Positions 1 through 8,171 are shown, numbered from the stretch's first letter. The stretch is DNA of 41,430 nt from Actinobacteria bacterium UBA2184 (GCA_002328745.1 DCVQ01000008.1:1-41430), one strand, 5' to 3'. Notes: generated by a model not told the origin, from the sequence alone. Numbers and translations are program-made.

Positions 1-282
1 AAGGGCTACAAGCGCACCAAGGGTCACCGCCAGGTGCTGACCTCGGTGAGGATCGTCGATATCGCGCTTGATGGCAAGCCCGCCGCGAAGGCCGAGAAGG
101 CCGCGCCCAAGGCCGCCGAGAAGCCGGCTGCGAAGGCCGAGAAGGCTGCCCCCAAGGCCGCCCCCAAGGCCGAGGTCGAAGCGGGTATGTGCGCCGCGAC
201 GAAGGCGGACGGCTCGCCGTGCACGAACAAGGCCAAGGAAGGCTCGAAGTACTGCGGCGTCCACGCGAAGCTCGAGGGCTAG
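1..282 (+). CDS. rplU: 50S ribosomal protein L21, 3' part, with zinc-finger-like C-terminal tail
   Basis: The gene is cut by the left edge; 93 codons remain. The first ~21 residues (KGYKRTKGHRQ, then a VRIVDI strand) match the C-terminal end of ribosomal protein L21, a 23S rRNA-binding protein of the large subunit. The usual protein would end here. Instead a Lys/Ala/Pro-rich linker follows, built from two copies of a 15-residue unit (residues 26-40 and 41-55 of the visible part), and then a compact Cys3His motif: C64-x9-C74-x10-C85-x2-H88, consistent with a small metal-binding knuckle. The stop is TAG at 280-282. rpmA follows 45 bases later, the standard L21-L27 pair. Identity as L21 rests on the short conserved end plus the rpmA neighbour; the role of the tail is unknown. 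Confidence 0.88.
   Translation, partial: KGYKRTKGHRQVLTSVRIVDIALDGKPAAKAEKAAPKAAEKPAAKAEKAAPKAAPKAEVEAGMCAATKADGSPCTNKAKEGSKYCGVHAKLEG
76..165 (+). repeat. Tandem 45-bp coding repeat in rplU
   Basis: Two head-to-tail copies of a 45-base unit (76-120 and 121-165) encode KPAAKAEKAAPKAA followed by E or P. The copies differ at only a few positions, mostly synonymous. They make a basic, probably disordered linker between the L21 core and the Cys/His motif. Confidence 0.75.
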
Positions 283-327
283 GCTCACGCGCCTGTCGGC
301 CCCGACGTAGGATAAGGGTGATCTAGG

Positions 328-579
328 ATGGCTCACAAGAAAGGTATGGGGTCGACCAAGAACGGTCGCGACTCCAAGGCCAAGCGGCTTGGCGTCAAGC
401 GGTTCGCCGGTCAGACGGTGACCGCGGGCTCGATCCTCGTGCGCCAGCGCGGCACGCGTTTGAAGCCGGGCGAGAACGTCGGACTTGGCCGCGATGACAC
501 GCTCTTCGCGAAGATCGACGGCGTCGTCGAGTTCACGCGCGGCAAGGACCGTCGCGTGCACGTTCTGCCGCAGGTCTAG
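328..579 (+). CDS. rpmA: 50S ribosomal protein L27
   Basis: An 83-residue protein starting MAHKKGMGSTKNGRDS, the canonical N-terminus of bacterial L27, whose tail reaches the peptidyl-transferase centre. The Gly/Lys-rich start, the AGSILVRQRG stretch and the terminal VHVLPQV region fit the family and its usual length. The protein begins directly with the mature N-terminus, so there is no cleavable leader of the Firmicutes kind. A purine-rich stretch (ATAAGGGTGAT) lies upstream of the ATG. It is co-transcribed with rplU and followed at 605-635 by a strong hairpin that closes this two-gene unit. Confidence 0.97.
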   Translation: MAHKKGMGSTKNGRDSKAKRLGVKRFAGQTVTAGSILVRQRGTRLKPGENVGLGRDDTLFAKIDGVVEFTRGKDRRVHVLPQV

Positions 580-604
580 CGCCTGGTTCACAAGCGCAAG
601 CTTC

Positions 605-635
605 GGAGCCCCCCGCTCAGGTGACGGGGGGCTCC
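605..635 (+). terminator. Rho-independent-type terminator after rpmA
   Basis: A perfect 11-bp stem (605-615 with 625-635, GGAGCCCCCCG and its complement) and a 9-base loop, followed by GTTCATAT, a poor T-tract. It lies 25 bases after the rpmA stop and before the putative obg promoter. Confidence 0.8.
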
Positions 636-662
636 GTTCATATCCGGTCCGTGTCACTCGGC

Positions 663-668
663 TATGAT
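663..668 (+). promoter_or_regulatory. Putative -10 element upstream of obg
   Basis: TATGAT preceded by GGC lies between the rpmA terminator and the obg start, 29 bases before the ATG. No good -35 hexamer sits at 16-18 bp. The same GGC-TATNAT arrangement occurs before leuS and ppdK, which gives modest support. Confidence 0.35.
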
Positions 669-697
669 GAGTGTCCGGCGTCGTGTGGAGACAAGCG

Positions 698-2047
698 ATG
701 TTCATCGATGAGGTTCGGATCTTCGTGAAGGCCGGAGACGGCGGGGCGGGTTGCGCATCGTTCCGCCGCGAGGCCCACGTCCCGAAGGGCGGCCCCGACG
801 GCGGCGATGGCGGCCCCGGCGGCGATGTCGTGCTGCAGGCCGACGGAGCGCTCTCCACGCTGCTCGACTTCCACTACAGGCGCCACTTCAAGGCCGAGCG
901 GGGCATCCACGGCAAGGGAGCCGCGCGCAACGGCGCGTCCGGTGACGAGCTGCTGCTGCCGGTACCGCGAGGGACGATCGTGCGCGACGCCGATACCGGG
1001 GAGGTCCTCGGAGACCTGACCCGTGAAGGGCAGCGGCTCGTGGTCGCCCACGGCGGCGGTGGCGGCCGGGGCAACCGTCACTTCGTGACATCCACGCGGC
1101 GCGCGCCGACGTTCGCCGAACTCGGGGAGCCCGGCGAGGAACGGTGGATCGAGCTCGAGCTCAAGATGCTCGCCGATGCCGCGCTCGTCGGTCTGCCGAG
1201 CGTGGGCAAGTCCTCGCTGATCGCGCGCATGAGCGCCGCGCGCCCGAAGATCGCCGACTACCCGTTCACCACGCTGGTGCCCAACCTGGGGGTGGTGGAC
1301 GCCGGCGGACGCTCGTTCGTGGTGGCGGACGTGCCGGGCCTGATCGAGGGTGCGAGCGACGGCGCGGGACTCGGCCACGCGTTCCTCAGACACATCGAGC
1401 GCTCGGCGCTCATCCTCCACGTGGTCGATCTCTCGGGCAGCTACGAGGGGCGCGATCCTATCGAGGACCTCGCGGTGATCGACGGCGAGCTCGCCGCTCA
1501 CGCCGATGCGCTCGCAAACCGGCCGCAGATCGTCATCGGGAACAAGATCGACGTCGAAGGGGCCGAGGAGACGTCGGCGAAGGTCGCACGATGGTGCGAG
1601 GACGCCGGACGGCCGTACTTCGCGGTCTCGGCGGTGACCGGCGCCGGCATCGGGCCGATGCTGCGCGCGGTCGGGGAGAAGGTCTTCGAGTTGCGGAGCG
1701 CCGAGCCGGCCGAGGCGCCGCAGTTCGAGGCGGAGTACCGGCACTCGCGACGCCGGTCCTCGGACCTCGTCGTGACCCGCGCGATCGACGGCGGGTGGGA
1801 CGTGACGGGCGGGGGGATCGAACGCGTCATCATCACCACCGACATGAGCAACGAGGAGGCGGTCGCCTTCCTGCAGAAGCGCCTCGAGCGAATGGGCGTC
1901 GAGGAGAAGCTGCGCAAGGCCGGCGCCGTCGACGGCGACACGGTGCACATCGGCTCGGTATCATTCGAATTCGAGACCTACGAGGGTCATGCGGACGACG
2001 ACAGCGCCGCGGATGAGGACGAAGGGACCGCTGAGAACGGTGTCTAG
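698..2047 (+). CDS. obg: GTPase Obg (CgtA), 50S ribosome assembly
   Basis: A 449-residue protein with the full three-domain Obg layout. The glycine-rich Obg fold spans roughly residues 1-157 (KAGDGGAGC, GGPDGGDGGPGG). The G domain follows, with Walker A GLPSVGKSS at about 165-173, the DVPGLIEGA G3 region at 211-219 and NKID at 282-285. A C-terminal OCT-type domain covers about 345-430, followed by an acidic tail. Obg is a GTP-dependent late 50S assembly factor that also responds to stress. The start is the ATG at 698, behind a GGAG at 687-690; an in-frame start at 671 would add nine non-conserved residues. The 3' end overlaps the chosen start of proB. Confidence 0.96.
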   Translation: MFIDEVRIFVKAGDGGAGCASFRREAHVPKGGPDGGDGGPGGDVVLQADGALSTLLDFHYRRHFKAERGIHGKGAARNGASGDELLLPVPRGTIVRDADTGEVLGDLTREGQRLVVAHGGGGGRGNRHFVTSTRRAPTFAELGEPGEERWIELELKMLADAALVGLPSVGKSSLIARMSAARPKIADYPFTTLVPNLGVVDAGGRSFVVADVPGLIEGASDGAGLGHAFLRHIERSALILHVVDLSGSYEGRDPIEDLAVIDGELAAHADALANRPQIVIGNKIDVEGAEETSAKVARWCEDAGRPYFAVSAVTGAGIGPMLRAVGEKVFELRSAEPAEAPQFEAEYRHSRRRSSDLVVTRAIDGGWDVTGGGIERVIITTDMSNEEAVAFLQKRLERMGVEEKLRKAGAVDGDTVHIGSVSFEFETYEGHADDDSAADEDEGTAENGV

Positions 2048-3143
2048 CCGAACGATCGTCATCAAGGTTGGAAGCTCGACGGTCACCGGCCCGGACGGTC
2101 GCATCGACCGCGAGTACCTGGATACCCTGGCCGCGCAGGTGCAGCGGCTGCGTGACGACGGCGATCGGGCCATCGTGGTCACGAGCGGCGCTATCGCCGC
2201 CGGGCTCGAGGCCCTCGGATTGAGCGCGAGGCCCACCGACATCGCGACCCTGCAGGCGACGGCCGCGGTCGGACAGGTGCGCCTGGTGGAGGTCTACCGC
2301 GACCTGTTCGCCGCGCGCGGCGCGCACGTCGGTCAGGTCCTGGTGACGCGCTACGACGTCGGACAGCGGCAGCAGTACCTGAACGCGTGCCAGACGCTCG
2401 AGCGGCTCCTCGACCTCGGTGCGGTCCCGATCGTCAACGAGAACGACACGACGGCGGTCGACGAGATCAAGTTCGGCGACAACGACTACCTTGCGGCGCT
2501 CGTGGGGATGATGGTGCACGCCGACCTGGTCGTGCTGCTCACCGACATCGACGGCCTGTACTCGGCGGACCCGCGCGTCGACGCCGGGGCGAGGCTCGTG
2601 GAGCGGGTGGACGAGCTCACCGACGAGCATGTGGCGGCCGCGGGCGGGCCGGGCTCGGCTGTGGGAAGCGGCGGCATGGCGACCAAACTGCAGGCCGCCC
2701 GGGCGCTCATGAAGGCGTGCATCCCCCTCGTGGTGTGTGACGGCCGAAGGCCTGACGTGATCCTCGACGCCGCGGCCGGCAGGCCCGTCGGGACGCTGTT
2801 CGCGAGCGGGAAGACCGCGGTCAAGAGCCGCAAGCTGTGGCTTGCGTATGCGGGTCAGGCGAGGGGCTCCGTCACGATTGACGCTGGCGCGAGGGATGCC
2901 CTATGTTTGCGGGGAAAGAGCCTGCTCCCGGCCGGTGTCATCGACGTGTCCGGGAGTTTTGTCGTCGGTGACCCGGTGTCGCTCGAGGACGAAGAAGGCC
3001 GGGTCGTCGCACGGGGCATCGCGGGGATCACGGCCGACGACTTGCGGAAGGTCAAGGGACTGAAGACCGCCGAGGTCGCGCGCCTGCTTCCCGCATGGCG
3101 CGGTGCCGAGGTGGTCCACCGGGACCGTCTGGTGATCCTGTGA
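2040..3143 (+). CDS. proB: Glutamate 5-kinase
   Basis: Catalyses ATP-dependent phosphorylation of glutamate, the first step of proline synthesis. The amino-acid-kinase domain is clear (IVIKVGSSTV at the start, VTSGAIAAG, IVNENDTTAVDEI, and GSGGMATKLQAA), and a PUA domain occupies about the last 90 residues. With the GTG at 2040 the protein has 367 residues, the usual length for ProB with PUA. That start overlaps the obg stop (2045-2047), which suggests translational coupling. In-frame ATGs at 1989 and 2013 would add N-terminal residues lying inside the obg tail and not expected in the family. proA follows 27 bases later. Confidence 0.95.
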   Translation: MSSRTIVIKVGSSTVTGPDGRIDREYLDTLAAQVQRLRDDGDRAIVVTSGAIAAGLEALGLSARPTDIATLQATAAVGQVRLVEVYRDLFAARGAHVGQVLVTRYDVGQRQQYLNACQTLERLLDLGAVPIVNENDTTAVDEIKFGDNDYLAALVGMMVHADLVVLLTDIDGLYSADPRVDAGARLVERVDELTDEHVAAAGGPGSAVGSGGMATKLQAARALMKACIPLVVCDGRRPDVILDAAAGRPVGTLFASGKTAVKSRKLWLAYAGQARGSVTIDAGARDALCLRGKSLLPAGVIDVSGSFVVGDPVSLEDEEGRVVARGIAGITADDLRKVKGLKTAEVARLLPAWRGAEVVHRDRLVIL

Positions 3144-3170
3144 TGAACGGCGCCGAGGAGGGGACATCGG

Positions 3171-4424
3171 ATGTCTGAGGTAGTCGAACTAGCCCGCAGA
3201 GCGCGCCAGGCCGCGGTCTTGCTTGCGCAGACCTCTACGGATCAGCGCAACCGGGGTCTGCTCGCGATGGCCCAGTCGCTCGTCGCGCGTCAGGACGAGA
3301 TACTGGCGGCCAACGAGAAGGACATCCTGGCCGCCCGGGAGAAGAACACGCCTGCGGCCCTGGTGGATCGCCTCGAACTGAACCCCATGCGGCTGAAGTC
3401 GATCTCGGAGGCGCTCAGAAGCCTGTCGGTGCTGCCCGATCCGATCGGCGAGGTCGTGAGCGGTTCCCGCCTCGCCAACGGCATCTGGCTCCAGCAGGTT
3501 CGGGTGCCGATGGGCGTGGTGGGCATCATCTACGAGGCGCGCCCGAACGTGACCGCCGATGCGGCGGGGCTGTGCCTGAAGACCGGCAACGCGGTCATCC
3601 TGCGCGGCGGATCCCTCGCTGTGAACTCGAACGTGGCGATCACGCGGGTGCTCGCCTCGGCGATCAGCGGCGTGGGTCTGCCCGAGACGGCGATCCAGTC
3701 GGTCAGCTCGACCGATCGCGAGGCGGCCGAGGAGATGATGGGCCTCCACGGGATGATCGACGTGCTGATCCCCCGTGGCGGCGCCGGCCTTATCAAGAGC
3801 GTGGTCGAGAACGCCAAGGTCCCGGTGATCGAGACGGGCACGGGCAACTGCCACATCTACGTGCACGAGACCGCCGATCCCCGCATGGCGCAGCGCATCG
3901 TCGTGAACGCAAAGGTCCAGCGTCCCGGCGTCTGCAACGCCGCCGAGACGCTTCTCATCGACGAGTCGATCTACGAAGACGTGCTGCCGCCGATCCTGCG
4001 CGCGCTCGAGGACGAGGGCGTCACCGTGCATGCGGACGATCGGGCGCGTGCGCTCGGCGCCATCATGCGCATCCAGCCTGCCACCGAGGAGGACTGGCGG
4101 ACCGAGTACCTCGACCTGCATATCGCGTGCAAGGTGGTGACCGGCCTCGATGACGCGATCGCGCACATCAACGCGTACGGCACGAAGCACAGCGAGGCGA
4201 TCGTCACGAGCGACTACGCGGCGGCGCAGCGGTTCCTGAATGAGGTGGACGCCGCCGCGGTCTACGTCAACGCGTCGACGCGCTTCACCGACGGCGGCGA
4301 GTTCGGCCTGGGCGCCGAGATCGGCATCTCGACGCAGAAGCTTCACGCTCGCGGCCCGATGGGCCTTGCGGCGCTGACGACCACCAAGTACCTGGCGATG
4401 GGGAGCGGGCAGATACGCGAGTGA
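3171..4424 (+). CDS. proA: Glutamate-5-semialdehyde dehydrogenase (gamma-glutamyl phosphate reductase)
   Basis: Reduces gamma-glutamyl phosphate with NADPH to glutamate-5-semialdehyde, the second step of proline synthesis. The 417-residue protein has the ALDH-like fold with YEARPNVTADAAGL near 121-134, LRGGSLAVNSN near 144-154 and the catalytic cysteine in QRPGVCNAAE (Cys255). A strong Shine-Dalgarno (GAGGAGGGGA) precedes the ATG at 3171. It sits directly behind proB, and its stop overlaps the nadD start as GTGA. Confidence 0.97.
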   Translation: MSEVVELARRARQAAVLLAQTSTDQRNRGLLAMAQSLVARQDEILAANEKDILAAREKNTPAALVDRLELNPMRLKSISEALRSLSVLPDPIGEVVSGSRLANGIWLQQVRVPMGVVGIIYEARPNVTADAAGLCLKTGNAVILRGGSLAVNSNVAITRVLASAISGVGLPETAIQSVSSTDREAAEEMMGLHGMIDVLIPRGGAGLIKSVVENAKVPVIETGTGNCHIYVHETADPRMAQRIVVNAKVQRPGVCNAAETLLIDESIYEDVLPPILRALEDEGVTVHADDRARALGAIMRIQPATEEDWRTEYLDLHIACKVVTGLDDAIAHINAYGTKHSEAIVTSDYAAAQRFLNEVDAAAVYVNASTRFTDGGEFGLGAEIGISTQKLHARGPMGLAALTTTKYLAMGSGQIRE

Positions 4425-5032
4425 GGAAGCGACTTCGACTTGGCATCATGGGCGGCACGTTCGACCCGATCCACTACGGTCACCTCGTCACCGCCGAGGA
4501 AGCGCTGGTCCAGTTCAACCTGGACGGTGTCGTCTTCATGCCCACCGGAGCGCCTGCCCGCAAGACCCACCAGGTCGTCACTTCGGCGGAGCACCGCTAT
4601 CTGATGACGGTCATCGCGACGGCGAGCAATCCCGACTTCACCGTGAGCCGCCTCGAGGTCGATCGTCCCGGCATCACGTACACCGTCGATACCGTGCTGG
4701 CTCTGCGCGATGCGCACGGTCCCGAGGCCGAGCTGTTCTTCATCACCGGCGCCGACGCCGTTTTAGACATCGTCACCTGGAAGGACTCGGAACGCCTCGT
4801 GGACGCGTGCACGTTCATCGCGGCCACGAGGCCGGGTCACGATCTGGCCGCGTTCGACTCGCTGCCGATCCCCGCGGGACTCCGCGTGGAGCGGATGGAG
4901 GTTCCCGCACTGGCCATCTCGTCGACCGACATCCGCTCCCGGATGGCGTCCCGGCGGCCTGTGCGGTACCTGCTGCCCGAGGCGGTCGCGTCCTACGCGC
5001 GCAAGAATCGCCTGTACGGGAAGGGCGACTAG
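4421..5032 (+). CDS. nadD: Nicotinate-nucleotide adenylyltransferase
   Basis: Transfers AMP from ATP to nicotinate mononucleotide in NAD synthesis. The 203-residue protein carries the nucleotidyltransferase signature GGTFDPIHYGH (HxGH at residues 18-21) and the ISSTDIR motif at 166-172, both diagnostic of NadD. The GTG start at 4421 overlaps the proA TGA (GTGA), so translation is probably coupled. The nadD-yqeK-LytR_C-rsfS order that follows is common in Gram-positive bacteria. Confidence 0.96.
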   Translation: MRKRLRLGIMGGTFDPIHYGHLVTAEEALVQFNLDGVVFMPTGAPARKTHQVVTSAEHRYLMTVIATASNPDFTVSRLEVDRPGITYTVDTVLALRDAHGPEAELFFITGADAVLDIVTWKDSERLVDACTFIAATRPGHDLAAFDSLPIPAGLRVERMEVPALAISSTDIRSRMASRRPVRYLLPEAVASYARKNRLYGKGD

Positions 5033-5033
5033 C

Positions 5034-5612
5034 GTGGCGGTCACGTACGGGCAAGCACACGCACTCGCATCGAAACGGCTGTCGGCCGGCTCCCTCGCCC
5101 ACAGCGAACGGGTCGCCGAGGAGGCCGACCGGCTCGCGGGGCTCTACGGCGTCGACTCCAGTGAGGCCCGGCTTGCGGGCATCCTGCACGACCTGTGTCG
5201 CGATACGCCGCACGACGAGCTGGTGGGGGCTGCCGTGGCCGCGGGAATCCCCATCACGGACGTGGACAGGGCGGTGCCCTACCTGCTGCACGGGCCGGTG
5301 GCCGCGGCCGAACTGGCCGAGATGATCCCCGGGCTGTCCCCCGAGGTCATCGAGGCGGTGCGCTCGCACACCTACGGCGGTACCACGTTGTCTCCGCTTG
5401 CGATGATCGTGTACGTCGCCGACGTGTCAGAGCCCGGGCGGCCGCACGAGTCGAGCGCCCTGCTGCGCTCGCGTGCGGGTTCCGTGTCATTGGCGGAGCT
5501 GTTCGCCTCGGCGTATGCTGCATCGATGCACCATCTCATCGACAACCGGCGTCTCATCCACCCTGCCACGCTTTCGACGTGGAACGACATCGTCTTGCGG
5601 GAGCGCGCATGA
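5034..5612 (+). CDS. yqeK: YqeK-type HD-domain hydrolase (diadenosine tetraphosphatase family)
   Basis: A 192-residue HD-superfamily protein. The metal ligands are visible as H23 (LAHSER), H52-D53 (ILHDLCRD), H86 (LLHG), H112 (RSHT) and D130 (YVADVSEPGR); the last motif is typical of YqeK. Members characterised elsewhere hydrolyse Ap4A symmetrically to ADP. The GTG at 5034 follows GGGAAGGG with good spacing and lies one base after the nadD stop. Position between nadD and rsfS supports the assignment; the substrate is inferred from the family. Confidence 0.92.
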   Translation: MAVTYGQAHALASKRLSAGSLAHSERVAEEADRLAGLYGVDSSEARLAGILHDLCRDTPHDELVGAAVAAGIPITDVDRAVPYLLHGPVAAAELAEMIPGLSPEVIEAVRSHTYGGTTLSPLAMIVYVADVSEPGRPHESSALLRSRAGSVSLAELFASAYAASMHHLIDNRRLIHPATLSTWNDIVLRERA

Positions 5613-6814
5613 GCGCCCGTCGGAGCGACCGCGGTAAGGCAGCCGCGCCCGAGCATGCCGATGTCTCTCCAGTGCCGGTTCCCGACGCTGTGACCCGGCC
5701 CCCCGGAAGCCGCAGGAGCGCGCGGAGCGAACCGGCCGAGGCGCAGGGCTGGCGGGCATCCAAGCGTTCCTCGAAGCTCGGGCGCCAGCTGCGCCGCGAG
5801 GCGAAGACGGAGCGCCTGAAGGTGCAGATGAACGAAGGCGTCCGTACCGCGAAGAACAGGGCGATCGGCTCCCTCCAGATCGCGGGGATGGTCCTGGCCG
5901 GCGTGGTGGCGCTGGCGCTCGTCTTCTGGGGTCTCGCGATCGGCATCAACGCCGGCGCCAGGTGGCTCGCGCACAAGGAAGCCGACAAGGCCGCGTCACC
6001 GGAGGCGCAGGCCGAGGCGGCCCGGGAGAATCTTCTCATCATCGGCGCGACGGGAACGTCGAGCGCCGAGTTCCTTGCGGTCCGCCTTGACGAAGCGGGG
6101 AACCAGGCTCTCGGCATCGCCATCCCGAGCGGTGCGTTCATGGAGGTGCCCGGTCAGGGCTTCGAGCGCGTCGGCGACAGTTTCGCGGCGGGACCGGACG
6201 TGTCGCTCGCCGCGATCTCGAACTACCTCACGGTGCCTTTCGACCGCTACGTGATCGTCGATGTGGCGGTCTACCAGGACGCGCTGGAGAATCAGAGCCT
6301 GCGTGGCGTGATGGCCGCCCTTCAGGACAGCAATCTCTCGGACGAAGAGCGGGAGTCTGTGACGGCCTTCATCGAGTCCGTGCCGGGCGACCGCACCGCG
6401 CTCGTGCCGCTGCCGGTCAAGCCCATCGACCTGGGCGGTCAGACGTTCTTCGAGCCGCAGCGCGATCAGGTGGCGGACCTCCTGCTGCAGTGGTGGGGCG
6501 TCAAGCTCGGTGCCGAGGACTCGGCGGTGCGGGTCATCATCTACAACGGGGCGGGCACGCCGGGCATCGCCGGTGAGGCGGCACAGCAGCTCATCGCCGC
6601 CGGCGTGCGCGTCGTCGACACGAAGAACGCCGACCGGTTCGACTACGACACGACCCTCATCGTCGTGCAGGACGGCGATCTCACCCAGGGCGATCTCATA
6701 AAGTCAGCGCTCGGCGTGGGCGAGATCATCGACCAGCCGGCCGAGCAGGACGTCGCGGACGTCATCGTCATCATCGGAGAGGACTACGTGCCGCCCGCTA
6801 CCAGCGGCTCGTGA
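5609..6814 (+). CDS. Membrane-anchored LCP-like/LytR_C domain protein, probably catalytically degenerate
   Basis: 401 residues. A basic cytoplasmic N-terminus (~1-85, Arg/Lys/Pro-rich) precedes one transmembrane helix (~88-112), placing the rest outside the cell. Residues ~142-270 resemble a LytR-CpsA-Psr (LCP) fold: a GIAIP strand, EVPGQGFERVGDSFAAG, a LTVPFDRYVIVDV segment and a following helix. The ISIPRD-type motif of active LCP enzymes is replaced by IAIPSGAF, so the usual Arg/Asp are missing. Residues ~306-395 match the LytR_C domain (VIIYNGAGTPGIAGEAAQQL, ending VIVIIGEDY). LCP proteins attach glycopolymers to peptidoglycan; this one may be a non-enzymatic partner. The ATG overlaps the yqeK stop, and the rsfS start overlaps its own stop. 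Confidence 0.8.
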   Translation: MSARRSDRGKAAAPEHADVSPVPVPDAVTRPPGSRRSARSEPAEAQGWRASKRSSKLGRQLRREAKTERLKVQMNEGVRTAKNRAIGSLQIAGMVLAGVVALALVFWGLAIGINAGARWLAHKEADKAASPEAQAEAARENLLIIGATGTSSAEFLAVRLDEAGNQALGIAIPSGAFMEVPGQGFERVGDSFAAGPDVSLAAISNYLTVPFDRYVIVDVAVYQDALENQSLRGVMAALQDSNLSDEERESVTAFIESVPGDRTALVPLPVKPIDLGGQTFFEPQRDQVADLLLQWWGVKLGAEDSAVRVIIYNGAGTPGIAGEAAQQLIAAGVRVVDTKNADRFDYDTTLIVVQDGDLTQGDLIKSALGVGEIIDQPAEQDVADVIVIIGEDYVPPATSGS

Positions 6815-7236
6815 GGGAAGGAGCGCCCCAACTGGAACCCCGTGACATCGCGCTTGCGGCCGCAGTCGCCGCCGAAGAGAAGAAGGCCACCGACGTCGTC
6901 GTTCTCGACGTAGCGGAGACGCTGGTGATCACCGCGTACTTCGTGGTGGCGACCGGGGCGAACGACCGCCAGGTGCGCGCTATCGCCGAGGAAGTCGAGA
7001 CCGCCCTGCGAGAGGGAGCCGGCCTCAAGCCCATCGGTCGCGAAGGCGAACGTGAGGGGAAGTGGGTGCTGCTCGACTTCGGCGACGTCGTGGTGCACGT
7101 GTTCCAGCCCGAAGAGCGCGAGTTCTACCGCCTGGAGAAGTTGTGGTCGGACGTCCCGCGAGTCGAGATCCCCGCGAGCCCGGCGTCCGCCGACGCGGCT
7201 GTCGCGAGCGGCGGTACGGCAGTCCCCGGCTCGTGA
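6811..7236 (+). CDS. rsfS: Ribosomal silencing factor RsfS
   Basis: RsfS binds L14 on the 50S subunit and blocks joining of 30S, damping translation in starvation. The 141-residue frame contains the family core: AAEEKKATDVVVLDV, then ITAYFVVATGANDRQVRAIAEEVE, then GKWVLLDFGDVVVHVFQPEEREFYRLEKLW. The GTG at 6811 overlaps the preceding stop as GTGA but has no clear Shine-Dalgarno. A GGAAGGAG inside the frame would fit initiation at the CTG at 6832, giving a shorter N-terminus. A low-complexity Ala/Ser/Gly tail of about 20 residues ends the protein. Confidence 0.93.
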   Translation: MREGAPQLEPRDIALAAAVAAEEKKATDVVVLDVAETLVITAYFVVATGANDRQVRAIAEEVETALREGAGLKPIGREGEREGKWVLLDFGDVVVHVFQPEEREFYRLEKLWSDVPRVEIPASPASADAAVASGGTAVPGS

Positions 7237-8171
7237 CTGGCGTGGCGCGTGCGCGTTGGGTACCGGTTGCGCTGGTCGGCGTTGCCGCGGTCTGGGGCGC
7301 GACCTTCGTGGTCGTCAAAGACGCCGTGGAGCTCTATCCCCTCTACGGGTTCCTCGCACTGCGATTCGCTATCGCCGTCGTGGCCCTGGTGGTGATCCTG
7401 CCCTCGTCGCTGGCCCGGATGAGGGTGTCGGTGCTCGGGGTGGGCGTGCTCGCCGGTCTGCTGCTGGCGGCCGGTTACATCTTCCAGACGTGGGGGCTGG
7501 AGGACACATCCGCTTCGAAGGCGGCCTTCCTCACCGGACTCTTCGTGGTGATGACGCCCCTGCTCCAGGCTATCCTGCTGCGGCGTCGCCCCGGGGCAGC
7601 CACGCTCGCGGGCGTCGTGCTTGCCTTCGCCGGCCTCTGGCTGCTCTCCGGGGGCGGCGCAGGCGGCTGGACGGTGGGAGATACCCGGGTCGTGCTCTGC
7701 GCACTCGCGTATTCGCTGCACATGATCGTGCTGGGCGGCCCTGGCCGCAGCCACGACTCCCGTCCGCTGACGCTCGTGCAGCTGGCGACCGTCGCGGTGG
7801 TGTGCGGCGCGATCTCGATCGCGACCGAGCCCGTGGGTCTGCCCCGGGACGGCTCCGTGTGGGTGGCGCTCGTCGTCACGGGCGTGTTCGCGTCGGCGAT
7901 GGCGTTCGCCATCCAGACCTACGCGCAGCGCCATCTCTCGCCGACGAAGACCGCGCTCATCCTGATCACCGAGCCGGCGTTCGGCGGCATCTTCGGCTGG
8001 ATCGCGGGAGAACGGCTGGGCGTCGGCGGTGCGGTCGGCGCTGCGCTCATCCTCGGAGGCATGGTGGTTGCCGAGCTTCTCGGCGGGCCGCCTACGCAGG
8101 CGGGCGAGCGCGTGGCGCTGGAGGCATCGGTCGAAGGGCCGCCGGCTCCGCTGGCCGTCGACAGCGACTGA
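7233..8171 (+). CDS. EamA/DMT-family membrane transporter
   Basis: About 312 residues with ten hydrophobic segments arranged as two EamA repeats, the drug/metabolite transporter fold of the inner membrane. Typical features are VAAVWGATFVVVKDA in the first helix, the conserved LALRF loop, and the second-repeat end EPAFGGIFGWIAGERLG. The substrate cannot be read from the sequence; the family covers amino acids, nucleotides and drugs. The GTG at 7233 overlaps the rsfS stop as GTGA; a second in-frame GTG lies at 7242. It is the last gene of the obg-led run; the tRNA promoter follows. Confidence 0.88.
   Translation: MTGVARARWVPVALVGVAAVWGATFVVVKDAVELYPLYGFLALRFAIAVVALVVILPSSLARMRVSVLGVGVLAGLLLAAGYIFQTWGLEDTSASKAAFLTGLFVVMTPLLQAILLRRRPGAATLAGVVLAFAGLWLLSGGGAGGWTVGDTRVVLCALAYSLHMIVLGGPGRSHDSRPLTLVQLATVAVVCGAISIATEPVGLPRDGSVWVALVVTGVFASAMAFAIQTYAQRHLSPTKTALILITEPAFGGIFGWIAGERLGVGGAVGAALILGGMVVAELLGGPPTQAGERVALEASVEGPPAPLAVDSD

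Noticed and set aside
671..697. An upstream in-frame start for obg.
   Set aside because: It adds nine residues absent from the family and has no ribosome site, while the ATG at 698 has a good GGAG.
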